Below are positions 1-7,975 of a DNA stretch of 64,000 bases, one piece after another. The position numbers were made by a program, and so were the translations under genes. Under the pieces are notes generated by a model. The model was not told the DNA's origin and made no database searches. It was given only the letters and a program-made list of their open reading frames with translations. Position 1 is the stretch's first letter. Every line of letters starts with the position of its first letter. This DNA is from Haloarcula pelagica. GTDB lineage: Archaea > Halobacteriota > Halobacteria > Halobacteriales > Haloarculaceae. The stretch lies in the NCBI RefSeq assembly GCF_030127105.1, contig NZ_CP126161.1:1674001-1738000 (forward strand). Reading direction: 5' to 3'.

Positions 1-1077
1 CAGGCTGTCGTAGTGGACGCCGAGCGTGACATCCAGTTGCTTCGCCGAGTGGATCTGGTGGATACTGTACTGCATCCGGGCCGGCGTGCTCGCGTTCCGG
101 TTGTACTGCCCGAGGATATCGTCGAGTGCACTCCGGAAGTTCCCCAGAGAGGGGGTCTGGACCGTCCGCGTGTTCTCCCCGCTGATGTTCCGTAGCGAGA
201 CCGACAGTTCGATCGGATTGCGGATCTGGCTCGCGGGAGTCCCGTTGCGGCGGCTGGACGACAGCGCCGGCGAGAACTGTCCCTTGGCGATGCTCTCGGC
301 CTCGATGATCGCCCCCGGCCAGATGGTTCCCAACTGGGGATTCAACAGGAAGTTCGTCCCGCTACCGGACGTGACGCGGCGCTGTTGGGTCGTACAGATC
401 ATGTCGCCGCGCCGCTCGGTCCCCTTGCTGCCGACGGTGGAACTGCTCGCCCTGCCCGTCTCGGGCGTGACCGTCACGTCGATGGTGCCGCTGTTCGAGA
501 CTTCGCTCGGGTCGCCGACCGACGACGTGCCCGTGTTGTTGAACACGCTCGGGTCGACGATCACCGGGTCGGCCGGCAGGAGCGGCTCCTCCGGGACGAA
601 CACCGGTTCCTGGGGGAGCGTCGTGCTGTTGTCGACGACGCTGTCGGGCACACAGCTCCCGTCGACGACACAGGGGATCGGCGTCTGTGGCTCGATCGGC
701 GTGACGACGGGGTTGGTAGACGGGGTCGGCGTGGCGGTCGGCGTGTCCGTGTCCGTCGCGGTCGGCGTCGCAGTCGGCGTATCCGTCGCCGTCGCGGTCG
801 GCGTATCCGTCGCCGTTGCCGTCGGTGTATCGGTAGCTGTCGGCGTGGGCGTCGCAGTGCTTGGCTGGCGCGTGGCCGTCACCGGCGTCGGCGTCCGGGT
901 GGCACTGCTACCGCCCCCACCGCTGGCGCTGCTTCCCCCGCCCCCACTACCGCCCCCGCCGAGGTCCCCGAAAGGCGTCGATATCGAACAGCCAGCGAGG
1001 CCCGCCGTCGACAGCGCGGCGGCAGTTCGTAAGAGCGTCCGTCGGTCGACCGTCTCGGTCTCGTCATCAGAACCCAT
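1..1077 (-). CDS. Thiol-activated (cholesterol-dependent) cytolysin-like Tat lipoprotein, N-terminal part
   Basis: Partial: 359 codons from ATG at 1077 run off the window at base 1, so the C-terminal half is missing. The N-terminus has a Tat motif (DRRTLLR, residues 11-17) and a lipobox LAGC with Cys30, so it should be exported folded and lipid-anchored. A Gly/Ser run (40-58) and a Thr/Pro-rich stalk (60-120) follow. From about residue 225 the sequence follows the domain 1/3 region of cytolysins: WPGAIIEAE (YPGALLxA in the family), RNPIELSVSL (RKPxxxxIDLPG), a TP-x-G-x-F/V-x-x-A(L/I)DxL-x-x-(Y/W)N block, PARMQYSIHQIHSAKQL (PARTQYxxxMxYSxSQL) and LGVHYDSL (LGVDFDSL). Known cytolysins oligomerise into large membrane pores. 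Function in an archaeon is inferred only. The undecapeptide and cholesterol-binding end cannot be assessed here. Confidence 0.82.
   Translation of the reverse strand, partial: MGSDDETETVDRRTLLRTAAALSTAGLAGCSISTPFGDLGGGGSGGGGSSASGGGGSSATRTPTPVTATRQPSTATPTPTATDTPTATATDTPTATATDTPTATPTATDTDTPTATPTPSTNPVVTPIEPQTPIPCVVDGSCVPDSVVDNSTTLPQEPVFVPEEPLLPADPVIVDPSVFNNTGTSSVGDPSEVSNSGTIDVTVTPETGRASSSTVGSKGTERRGDMICTTQQRRVTSGSGTNFLLNPQLGTIWPGAIIEAESIAKGQFSPALSSSRRNGTPASQIRNPIELSVSLRNISGENTRTVQTPSLGNFRSALDDILGQYNRNASTPARMQYSIHQIHSAKQLDVTLGVHYDSL
718..900 (-). repeat. Thr/Pro/Ala-rich stalk-coding repeat
   Basis: Short imperfect tandem repeats coding (T)ATDTPTATA-type units, residues about 60-120 of the cytolysin-like lipoprotein. 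Such Thr/Pro stalks commonly separate a lipid anchor from a folded surface domain and are often O-glycosylated. That role is inferred. Confidence 0.8.
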
Positions 1078-1206
1078 GGTCGTTGCCGACAGGTCACTGG
1101 TTACCGACGAGTAGGTTGCCACTAACTGTGTAGTGTCGCCGGTTCGTGATAGCGATATCAGCGGTTTCGGACCGGTTTCGAGCCGGAAAACGGCCGATGG
1201 TCGGAT

Positions 1207-3408
1207 TCACGCGTTCTGGTCACGATCCCGGTCGAAGAGGTCGGCAAACAGCGCCCCCTCGGCTTTCCGGAGGTGGGCGTGCAGCGTCGGCGCCGTGATC
1301 TCCAGCGTAGCGGCGACCTCCTCGGCCGTCGATTCCCGGGGCCAGTCGAAGTAGCCCGCCCGGTAGGCCGTCTCCAGTGCCTCCCGCTGGCGGTCGGTGA
1401 GCGCCGCGGTCGTCTCGCTGGAGAGCCCGTCGTCACGGAGCGCCGGCCGGTCGCGCCGGTGCTTGGCGTCCAGCCGCGTCGCGGTGAACGCCGACGTGAC
1501 CCGATCGACGATCCCCCGGACATCGGCGTCGGTCGCGACTTCCACGACGGCCTCGGTGGTCCCGTCCGCGACGGTGACTTCCAGGACGTGTGCGCCGTCG
1601 TCGACGAGCGCGCCGACGAGTGTCCCCTCGGGCAGGAGGAGTTCGAGCAGTCCGTCGTCGGCGTGGACCGTCCGCACGCGGGTCGCACCGAGCGCGGCGA
1701 GTTCCGTCGCGACAGCCTCGGGGTCGCCGTCGGTGCGGAGATACGCCAGGTGACCGTCCGCGACGTTCGGGACCAGCCCGTCGAGTTCGAGCCGGCAGTC
1801 GGCCCCGCCGGCGGCCGCGAGCAGCGTCCCGTCGGTGTCCTCGCTGTGGAACGTGAGTTCGACGACCGAGTCGGCGCTCAGGAGCCGGCGGTTCTCGGCG
1901 GCGTCGAGCGCGTAGCCGATGAGTTCGCCCAGTTCGGACAGCACCTCGCGCTCCCGGTCGGTGATCGTGCCGTCGTCCCGCGAGGACTGCAGTGCCAGCG
2001 CCCCGTAGACGGTCGGGCCGTAGACCAGCGGGACGACGGTCCAGGTGCCGTGTTGATCGTCGGGGTCGGCGACCGCGACCGCCGCCCCGCCGTCGGTCTG
2101 GACCGGGATGTCGCTGGGGAGCGTCGGTTCCTCCCCGTCGGCCCCGGCGACGGTCCAGCAGTCGGCCTCGCCGTTCCAGGTCGCGAGGTCGGCGGCACAC
2201 GCAGCCTGATAGAGGCCGGTGTCGACGAGTCGGTCACAGACCGCCCGGGTGACATCGTCGTCCCCGTCGGCGCCGACCAGCGCCCGGTGGACGCCGCGGA
2301 CCGCCGTGTTGAGGTCGTCCAGGCGTTCGAGCCGACGCTCGCGGCGCGTCCGGGCCGTGATGTCGTGGACGACGAGCGTGTGGCCGGTCAGCCGGCCGTG
2401 GCGGTCCTGGATCGGCGAGGTCCGGACCTCGTAGACGCCGCCGTCGAGTTCGACCTCCGCCAGCGCGTCCTCCGTGTCGAAGTCGATGGCCGAGTCGTCG
2501 ACGAGCGAGCGGACCGGGCGCCCGAGGACGGCCGCCGGCGTGCAGTCGAACAGCTCCGCGGCGGTCAGGTTGATATACAGCACCTGCCGCTCCGTGTCGA
2601 CGATGACGACGCCGTCTTCGAGGTGCTGGATGACGGCGTTGCGGCCGAGCTGGCGGGTCGCGGGCACCAGATCGAACAGCCGGTGGCGAAACAGCGCGTA
2701 GCCGAAGGCCGTCCCGGTCACCAGGAACGAGTACGGCGTCATGTCCAGCGGCGGGTTGCCGGTCGGTGTCACCGAGAGTACGGAGAGCCCGCTGGCGACG
2801 ATGGGTGCGGCCACCCCCAGGACGACGAGGATCGCCTGATCGGCGTAGAGGTGATCGGAGACCCACACGAGCCGGAGCAACAGGACGCCACCGGCACCGA
2901 CGACGCCGTACATGAACACGGTGTACACCCAGAACCACGGGCCGAACGTCTGCTCGAAGATCGCCAGCCCGTCGACGACGATCAGCGTGTTCTGGGCCCA
3001 CATGAGCCCGTGCCAGCCGTTCGTCCACGTGAGCGCGACGGTCATCGCCGGCACGACCGAGAGCGCGGCGACGGTCCGGCGGTCGACCACCTCGTCGTAG
3101 CCGGTGTAGGCCAGCGCGAACAGGAGCCAGAACACCGGGACGACGGCGGTGCCGGTCCACTGGACGTACTCCCAGAACAGTCGCCACCCCTGATCGACCG
3201 TCAGGAGGCCGATCAGGTGGGTGCCCGAGTACACCGAGAAGCCGGCCATCAACCCCAGAAACGCCGTCGCACCGTGCTCGCGCCGGTGGCGCCAGGCGTA
3301 GCCGGCCAGTCCGGTCGTCACCACCACCGAGAGCGCGAGCACGGCGACGTGGAGGACGGACGCGAGCGTCATCGACCACCACCGACTGACCGTGGCACCA
3401 TTACCCAC
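1207..3408 (-). CDS. 7TM-PAS-GAF bacterio-opsin activator (Bat)-type HTH regulator
   Basis: 733 aa. The N-terminus (about 15-225) is a seven-helix membrane domain of the HisKA_7TM type. It is followed by a PAS domain (about 240-350, with EDGVVIVDTERQVLYIN), a GAF-like domain (about 375-510), the Bat linker domain and a C-terminal HTH_10 (about 671-725: LTDRQREALETAYRAGYFDWP, then the recognition helix region). There is no histidine kinase core, so it is a membrane-tethered sensor-transcription factor rather than a kinase. GTG at 3408 is chosen because a TATA-like box lies about 25 nt upstream, giving a leaderless mRNA. An ATG at 3372 is the alternative. It lies directly upstream of the cytolysin-like gene on the same strand (129 nt gap), which suggests but does not prove a regulatory link. 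Confidence 0.85.
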   Translation of the reverse strand: MGNGATVSRWWSMTLASVLHVAVLALSVVVTTGLAGYAWRHRREHGATAFLGLMAGFSVYSGTHLIGLLTVDQGWRLFWEYVQWTGTAVVPVFWLLFALAYTGYDEVVDRRTVAALSVVPAMTVALTWTNGWHGLMWAQNTLIVVDGLAIFEQTFGPWFWVYTVFMYGVVGAGGVLLLRLVWVSDHLYADQAILVVLGVAAPIVASGLSVLSVTPTGNPPLDMTPYSFLVTGTAFGYALFRHRLFDLVPATRQLGRNAVIQHLEDGVVIVDTERQVLYINLTAAELFDCTPAAVLGRPVRSLVDDSAIDFDTEDALAEVELDGGVYEVRTSPIQDRHGRLTGHTLVVHDITARTRRERRLERLDDLNTAVRGVHRALVGADGDDDVTRAVCDRLVDTGLYQAACAADLATWNGEADCWTVAGADGEEPTLPSDIPVQTDGGAAVAVADPDDQHGTWTVVPLVYGPTVYGALALQSSRDDGTITDREREVLSELGELIGYALDAAENRRLLSADSVVELTFHSEDTDGTLLAAAGGADCRLELDGLVPNVADGHLAYLRTDGDPEAVATELAALGATRVRTVHADDGLLELLLPEGTLVGALVDDGAHVLEVTVADGTTEAVVEVATDADVRGIVDRVTSAFTATRLDAKHRRDRPALRDDGLSSETTAALTDRQREALETAYRAGYFDWPRESTAEEVAATLEITAPTLHAHLRKAEGALFADLFDRDRDQNA

Positions 3409-3428
3409 AGATGAACCTTGGGTGACTT

Positions 3429-3437
3429 AGTTTATCC
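3429..3437 (-). promoter_or_regulatory. TATA box for the 7TM Bat-type gene
   Basis: GGATAAACT on the minus strand, centred about 25 nt upstream of the GTG at 3408, fits a leaderless haloarchaeal promoter and decides the start. Confidence 0.5.
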
Positions 3438-3476
3438 GGCCGAACCGGTCCCGGCCGGCGCTGGGCGGCAAACGCA

Positions 3477-3488
3477 CCGCTTAAGCGG
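3477..3488 (+). promoter_or_regulatory. TATA-like palindrome ahead of the NMD3-like gene
   Basis: CCGCTTAAGCGG is a perfect 12-bp palindrome whose TTAA core sits about 28 nt before the ATG at 3511. It is probably the TATA element. The surrounding dyad may be chance or an operator. Confidence 0.4.
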
Positions 3489-3510
3489 CCCAGTCGTCTA
3501 CGGCCGCACA

Positions 3511-4635
3511 ATGAGCCGGTCGGGAGAGTTCTGTCCGCGCTGTGGCGACGAGATTCCGGAACGGGCCGGCGAGCGGCCGAGCGTCGCCGGCCAGCGCGAT
3601 CCGGACAGCGTGCTGTGTGACGCCTGTTACTTCGAGGAGTTCGACCTCGTCGACGCGCCCGACCGCATCGAGGTACGGGTCTGCTCGCGGTGTGGCGCGG
3701 TCCACAAGGGGAACCGCTGGGTCGATGTCGGCGCCGAGGACTACACCGACATCGCCGTCGACCAGGTCAGCGACGCCCTGGGAGTCCACGTCGACGCCCA
3801 GTCGGTCGCCTGGCAGGTCGCCCCCGAGCAGGTCGACAAGAACACGATCCGGATGCACGCGGAGTTCTCCGGCGTGATCCGGGAGACGCCGGTCACCGAG
3901 GAGGTCGTCGTCCCGGTGAAGATCTCCCGCCAGACCTGCGAGCGCTGCGGGAAGATCGCCGGGGGGTCGTTCGCCAGCGTCGTCCAGGTGCGAGCGGACG
4001 GCCGGGACCCGACCGACGAGGAGCTCGAACGGGCCGAGGAGATCGCCGAGGAGTACATCGCCGCCCGCGAGGACACCGGCGACCGCAACGCCTTCATCAC
4101 GGAGACCAGCACCGTCGACGAGGGGCTGAACATGAAGATCTCGACGACCCAGATGGGCCACGGGATCGCAAAGCGCATCACTGCCCAACTGGGCGGGTCG
4201 TACTCCGATTCGAAACGTCTCATCAGCGAGGACGAGGACGGCCAGCGCCTCTATCGGGTCACCTACGCCGTCCGCCTGCCACGGTACCGCCAGGGCGAGG
4301 TCATCGACCCCGAGGACGGCGACGGCCCCGTCCTCGTGCGGTCGGTCCAGGGGAACCTCAAGGGCGTGCGCCTGGCGACCGGCGACCACTACGAGGCCCG
4401 GTTCGAGGACGGCGAGGCACCCGACGCGACGCGACTGGGTTTCCGTGAGGACGGCCAGGAGACCACCCTGGTCGCCGTCGAGGACGCCCACGCCGTCCAG
4501 GTCCTCGATCCGGAGACGTTCGAGAGCGTGACCGTGCCCCGACCGGACTATCTGGACACCGACGCCGACACCGTGACGGTCATCAAGAGCCGGTCGGGGC
4601 TGCATATCCTGCCCGAGCGGGCCGACGATGAGTGA
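3511..4635 (+). CDS. NMD3-like ribosome-associated protein
   Basis: 374 aa. Eukaryotic NMD3 is the 60S nuclear-export adaptor; archaeal homologues are presumed to act on the large subunit. The N-terminus has zinc-binding pairs typical of the family: CPRC near residue 8, CDAC near 38, CSRC near 58 and later CERC near 147. The body is mixed beta with the acidic bias of halophiles. An upstream in-frame start (3418) would add 31 residues with no family resemblance, and the TATA position favours 3511. The next gene starts inside its last codons (8-nt overlap), so the two are probably co-transcribed, linking ribosome and tRNA maturation. Confidence 0.85.
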   Translation: MSRSGEFCPRCGDEIPERAGERPSVAGQRDPDSVLCDACYFEEFDLVDAPDRIEVRVCSRCGAVHKGNRWVDVGAEDYTDIAVDQVSDALGVHVDAQSVAWQVAPEQVDKNTIRMHAEFSGVIRETPVTEEVVVPVKISRQTCERCGKIAGGSFASVVQVRADGRDPTDEELERAEEIAEEYIAAREDTGDRNAFITETSTVDEGLNMKISTTQMGHGIAKRITAQLGGSYSDSKRLISEDEDGQRLYRVTYAVRLPRYRQGEVIDPEDGDGPVLVRSVQGNLKGVRLATGDHYEARFEDGEAPDATRLGFREDGQETTLVAVEDAHAVQVLDPETFESVTVPRPDYLDTDADTVTVIKSRSGLHILPERADDE

Positions 4636-5725
4636 GGACCAGCCCGGGAGCGACCCCACGAGCCACGGGGACGCACTCGCGGTCGTCATCGCAAAACCCC
4701 GCGCACAGACGGTCATCGAACAGCTCCGGGCGGAGGGCGTCTACGACGCCGACCGGAGCGTCCAGGCGTGGGACGAGGCGGGCGTCGCGGTCCCGGTGAC
4801 CGAGCCGCCACAGTCGGTCACGTACCGCGAGGTGGTCCGACAGGTCGGGGAACCGCGGCTTCGGACGCTCGCCGACCACCTCCGCGAGCGGAGCTGGACC
4901 GACGCCGAGTGCGAGCAGGCCCCCTCGTCGTGGGCCGTCATCGGCAGCGTCGTCCTCGTCGACATCGGCGACAGCCCCCGGCCGGCGGAGGTCGGCGAGG
5001 CGCTCCTCCAGTTACACGGCGAGGCCGACACCGTGCTTGCCCGCCACGGCATCGCCGGCGACCACCGCGAACCGGACGTGGAGGTGATCGCCGGCACCGG
5101 TGACACCGAGACGGTCCACGTCGAACACGGGACCCGCTACGCGCTGGATCTGGCCGAGGTGATGTTCTCGCCGGGGAACAAGGCCGAGCGCGCTCGGATG
5201 GGCGAGGCGGTCGAGCGGGACGAACACGTGCTGGATATGTTCGCCGGCGTCGGCTACTTCACGCTGCCGATGGCCCGCGCGGGGGCGAACGTCACGGCCG
5301 TCGAGCGCAACCCGACCGCCTTCCGCTTTCTCGTCGAGAACACGATGCTCAACGACGTGAGCGAGCGCGTCGAACCGTACCGGGCGGACTGTCGCGATGT
5401 CGTGTCCAATCTCGCCACCGAACAGCGCGCCGACCGCGTGGTGATGGGCTACTACGAGGCCTCCGCGCCGCGCGCGGAGGACAGTCGGGCTCCGCCCGAC
5501 GCTTCCCACGAGTACCTCGACAGCGCGCTGGCCGCGCTCGCGCCGGGCGGCGTCGTCCACATGCACGAGGCCACGCCCGAAGCGCTGGTCTTCGACCGCC
5601 CCGTCGACCGCTTGGAATCGGCGGCCGCCGACGCCGGTCGGTCGGTCGAGGTGCTCGACACCCGCCGCGTGAAAGGTTACAGCGAGGGTGTCGCCCACGT
5701 CGTCGTCGACGCCCGTGTGGAGTGA
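4628..5725 (+). CDS. Met10+-type tRNA G37-modifying SAM enzyme (Taw2 or Trm5 family)
   Basis: 365 aa. The SAM motif I is LDMFAGVGYFTLPMA (about 202-216), followed by VERNPTA (motif II). The post-motif region reads VVMGYYEA near residue 271. Trm5 methyltransferases normally show a NPP/NLP-type catalytic signature at that point, while Taw2 (the aminocarboxypropyl transferase of wyosine synthesis) has an MGY/MGF type, so Taw2 is slightly favoured. Both act on G37 of tRNA-Phe. Immediately after MGYYEA the protein carries an extra stretch (SAPRAEDSRAPPDAS) coded by two perfect hairpins (5460-5500), apparently an in-frame insertion. It overlaps the NMD3-like gene by 8 nt. Confidence 0.75.
   Translation: MSEDQPGSDPTSHGDALAVVIAKPRAQTVIEQLRAEGVYDADRSVQAWDEAGVAVPVTEPPQSVTYREVVRQVGEPRLRTLADHLRERSWTDAECEQAPSSWAVIGSVVLVDIGDSPRPAEVGEALLQLHGEADTVLARHGIAGDHREPDVEVIAGTGDTETVHVEHGTRYALDLAEVMFSPGNKAERARMGEAVERDEHVLDMFAGVGYFTLPMARAGANVTAVERNPTAFRFLVENTMLNDVSERVEPYRADCRDVVSNLATEQRADRVVMGYYEASAPRAEDSRAPPDASHEYLDSALAALAPGGVVHMHEATPEALVFDRPVDRLESAAADAGRSVEVLDTRRVKGYSEGVAHVVVDARVE
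5460..5500. repeat. Double-hairpin in-frame insertion element in the tRNA methyltransferase gene
   Basis: CCTCCGCG/CGCGGAGG (5460-5467 with 5473-5480, 5-nt loop), then ACA, then GTCGGGC-TCC-GCCCGAC (5484-5500). Both stems are perfect. The element keeps the reading frame and codes a hydrophilic loop not expected in the family. A similar pair of hairpins interrupts the IleRS gene at 31634-31676. Confidence 0.6.
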
Positions 5726-5788
5726 CTCCGGCGCGGCGCTCGCTGTGTGCGTCGTAACGCCTAATTGTGCCACCGGTCAAGAGAGGCT

Positions 5789-5878
5789 ATGGACAGACAG
5801 CAGATCATGGCGATCTTCCTGACGCTGTTGATGGTCGGGTCGGGGATCGTCTACGGGCTCTCTTTCGTCGTCTTCTAG
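5789..5878 (+). CDS. Single-helix membrane microprotein (29 aa)
   Basis: ATG at 5789 codes MDRQQIMAIFLTLLMVGSGI followed by VYGLSFVVF, a charged N-terminus and one transmembrane helix. A TATA-like CTAATTG lies about 27 nt upstream. The stop codon TAG lies in the CTAG tetramer that also holds the stop codon of the convergent helicase gene. Similar tiny membrane proteins are common in haloarchaea. Function unknown. Confidence 0.6.
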   Translation: MDRQQIMAIFLTLLMVGSGIVYGLSFVVF

Positions 5879-7602
5879 TCCCAGACATCGGACAGGGGGT
5901 GGCTCCCGTCGCCCGAGCGCGACCGCGAGCGGTCGCGACGCCGTTTCGTGCCGGCGCTGACACCCGACAGCGCCGCGTCCGGGTCGAACCGCGGGAGGTC
6001 CGGTTTCGAGAGCCGAGCGACCTGTGCACCGAACCAGTCGGGGGTGTCGTGGCTCGCCCGGTCGAACAGGTCGAGCAGCGACGAGTCCGCCAGGTAGGTC
6101 GCGCCGTAGTCGTCGGGCGCCCGCACGACACGGCCACACGCCTGGATGACCGTCCGCAGAGCGGTCCGATAGTACCAGCCCCACTGGTCGTCCTCCAGGC
6201 GGCGCGCGACCCGGGAGTCCCGGGTGTTGGGGTAGGGCGCCTTGCAGACGACCTGCCATCGACAGAGGTCACCTTCGAGGTCCAAGGCCTCCTCCATCTT
6301 CACCGAGAGGAAACAGTCGGGGTTGTCGCTGCGCTTCCAGGCCGAGAGGGCGGCGTCCCGTCCCTCTTTGTCGTGGTCGCGGACACGGGACCCGACGCCG
6401 AAGTCGTCCAGCAGTTCCCGCAGGCGCTCCTTGATGGCGTAGGAGTGGCAGTGGACCAGTCCCTTCTCGTCGGGGTGGGCCGCCATGATGCGGACGACCG
6501 TCCGGGCGATGTCCGGCAGTGTCTCCTCGCGGTGCTCGTAGGTCATCTTCCCCTGGGTCACGTCGTACAGCGGCCGGTTCTCGACGGGGAAGGTGTGGCC
6601 GACCTCGACCAAGGCGACGTTCTCGGGGTCGAGGCCGACGTTGGCACAGAAGGCCGCCTTGTTGAGGATGGTCGCCGACAGCAGGGCAAAGCGGTTCCCG
6701 CGGTCCCAGACGGTGTGTTTGAGGTACCGCTCGGGGTTCATCGGCTTGATCGTGACCGCCCCGCCCTCGCCGTCGGGCTGGTCGACGACCCAGGTGGTCG
6801 CGCTGTCGGGATCACGGTAGTCCTCCTGGAACCACTGGAGGTCCTGGCGCAGCGTGTTCAGCGAGTCCCGCTCGGCCACTTCGTCGGGCGAGAGTTCGGC
6901 GTTGCCCCGGAGTGCTTTCACGCGGCGCTCGGCGACGTGTTCGACCCGTTCGGCCAGGGCGACGGCGTCGTCCAGGCCGTCGAGGGCGGGCACGTCGATG
7001 TCGCCCCACAGCGGGATGGTCCCGGGCGAGAGGTCGATGGTGGCGTACATCTCCGCCCAGTCGCCAAGCCCGTGGGCCTCGTCGACGACGACCACGTCGC
7101 GCTTGCCGAAGACATCGCTGCCGGCGGTCTGCATGAAGTACGCGAGCGTCATCGCGGCGATGCGGCGGTTCGAGGCGATAGCGCGGTCAGAGAAGTACGG
7201 ACAGCGGTGTTTGACCTGGCAGTCGAACTCCCGTTCGCGGACGCAGGGGGCCTGGTTCACCGGCGTGTCCGTCTCGCCCGGGAGGATGCAGTCGTAGTTG
7301 TTCTTCCCGCGGATCACCGAGAGGTCCGACAGCAGGGCGTCCTCGGCCACGTCGTCCAGTTGTGAGACCTGTGGCGTCGTGTAGTAGGCGTCACAGACCT
7401 GTTCGGCGGCGGCCTCGCCGGCCGTGCGGGCGCAGCCAGCGATGGCCCGGGCCAGCAAGGACTTGCCGCTGCCAGTCGGCGCACGCACGAGGACGACATC
7501 GTTGCCGGCCTCGAACGCCGCACGGATGTCCGCCAGGGCCTGTTTCTGGTTCCCGCGGTAGCTGGGGGCGGGAAACTCGTCGTGGATCCGCGCCGGGTAC
7601 AC
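5875..7602 (-). CDS. Fe-S superfamily 2 DNA helicase (XPD/DinG type)
   Basis: 575 aa from GTG at 7602. Walker A APTGSGKS (41-48), a cluster of four Cys (105, 120, 128, 134) that should hold the 4Fe-4S of XPD-like helicases, DEAH box (174-177), and motif VI QACGRVVRAPDDYGATYLAD toward the end. These indicate a 5'-3' ATP-dependent DNA helicase of repair or replication-fork restart. An ATG at 7815 would overlap the cold-shock gene and add unrelated residues. A TTTACG element about 30 nt upstream of 7602 supports the GTG. The C-terminal tail is basic, rich in Arg and Ser. Confidence 0.88.
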   Translation of the reverse strand: MYPARIHDEFPAPSYRGNQKQALADIRAAFEAGNDVVLVRAPTGSGKSLLARAIAGCARTAGEAAAEQVCDAYYTTPQVSQLDDVAEDALLSDLSVIRGKNNYDCILPGETDTPVNQAPCVREREFDCQVKHRCPYFSDRAIASNRRIAAMTLAYFMQTAGSDVFGKRDVVVVDEAHGLGDWAEMYATIDLSPGTIPLWGDIDVPALDGLDDAVALAERVEHVAERRVKALRGNAELSPDEVAERDSLNTLRQDLQWFQEDYRDPDSATTWVVDQPDGEGGAVTIKPMNPERYLKHTVWDRGNRFALLSATILNKAAFCANVGLDPENVALVEVGHTFPVENRPLYDVTQGKMTYEHREETLPDIARTVVRIMAAHPDEKGLVHCHSYAIKERLRELLDDFGVGSRVRDHDKEGRDAALSAWKRSDNPDCFLSVKMEEALDLEGDLCRWQVVCKAPYPNTRDSRVARRLEDDQWGWYYRTALRTVIQACGRVVRAPDDYGATYLADSSLLDLFDRASHDTPDWFGAQVARLSKPDLPRFDPDAALSGVSAGTKRRRDRSRSRSGDGSHPLSDVWD

Positions 7603-7747
7603 GACAGGAGGCAGGGTCAGCGCCGGCGTAAACCTTTCCTGTCGTCCGTTGTCCCGGCGTCGAAGCCCGGGTGACCAGCCGCCGCGACGAACCGCTCGTG
7701 GGCCGTGGTCACACACACACGGTCGTGTGACGCCCACTCTCAGAACT

Positions 7748-7754
7748 CTTATCC
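7748..7754 (+). promoter_or_regulatory. TATA-like box for cspA
   Basis: CTTATCC lies about 30 nt before the ATG at 7781, which fits a leaderless transcript. Confidence 0.4.
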
Positions 7755-7780
7755 CTCCCCCGGCTGTACGATTGGTTGCA

Positions 7781-7975
7781 ATGGCGCAAGGAACTGTTGA
7801 TTTCTTCAACGACACTGGCGGTTACGGTTTCATCGATACTGAGGACGCGGACGAGGACGTTTTCTTCCACATGGAAGACGTTGGCGGCCCGGACCTCGAA
7901 GAGGGACAGGAGATCGAATTCGACATCGAACAGGCCGACAAGGGCCCGCGCGCGACCAACGTCGTCCGCAACTAA
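7781..7975 (+). CDS. cspA: Cold-shock domain protein
   Basis: 64 aa, a single CSD OB-fold. RNP1-like GGYGFI (13-18) and RNP2-like DVFFH (26-30) are both intact. The family binds single-stranded RNA/DNA and acts as an RNA chaperone. The chain is acidic as expected for a halophile. It is divergent from the helicase gene, with the two starts separated by about 180 nt, and is probably monocistronic. Confidence 0.93.
   Translation: MAQGTVDFFNDTGGYGFIDTEDADEDVFFHMEDVGGPDLEEGQEIEFDIEQADKGPRATNVVRN

Noticed and set aside
26..1114. Long plus-strand ORF (362 aa) over the first kilobase
   Set aside because: It is the antisense of the cytolysin-like gene; its sequence is repetitive Val/Ser/Gly without any fold, while the minus strand has a signal, a stalk and family blocks.
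1273..3414. Plus-strand ORF of 713 aa
   Set aside because: Antisense to the 7TM Bat gene; Arg/Asp/Gly-rich shadow typical of GC-rich genomes.
5767..7365. Plus-strand ORF of 532 aa
   Set aside because: Antisense of the Fe-S helicase, whose motifs are unmistakable on the minus strand.
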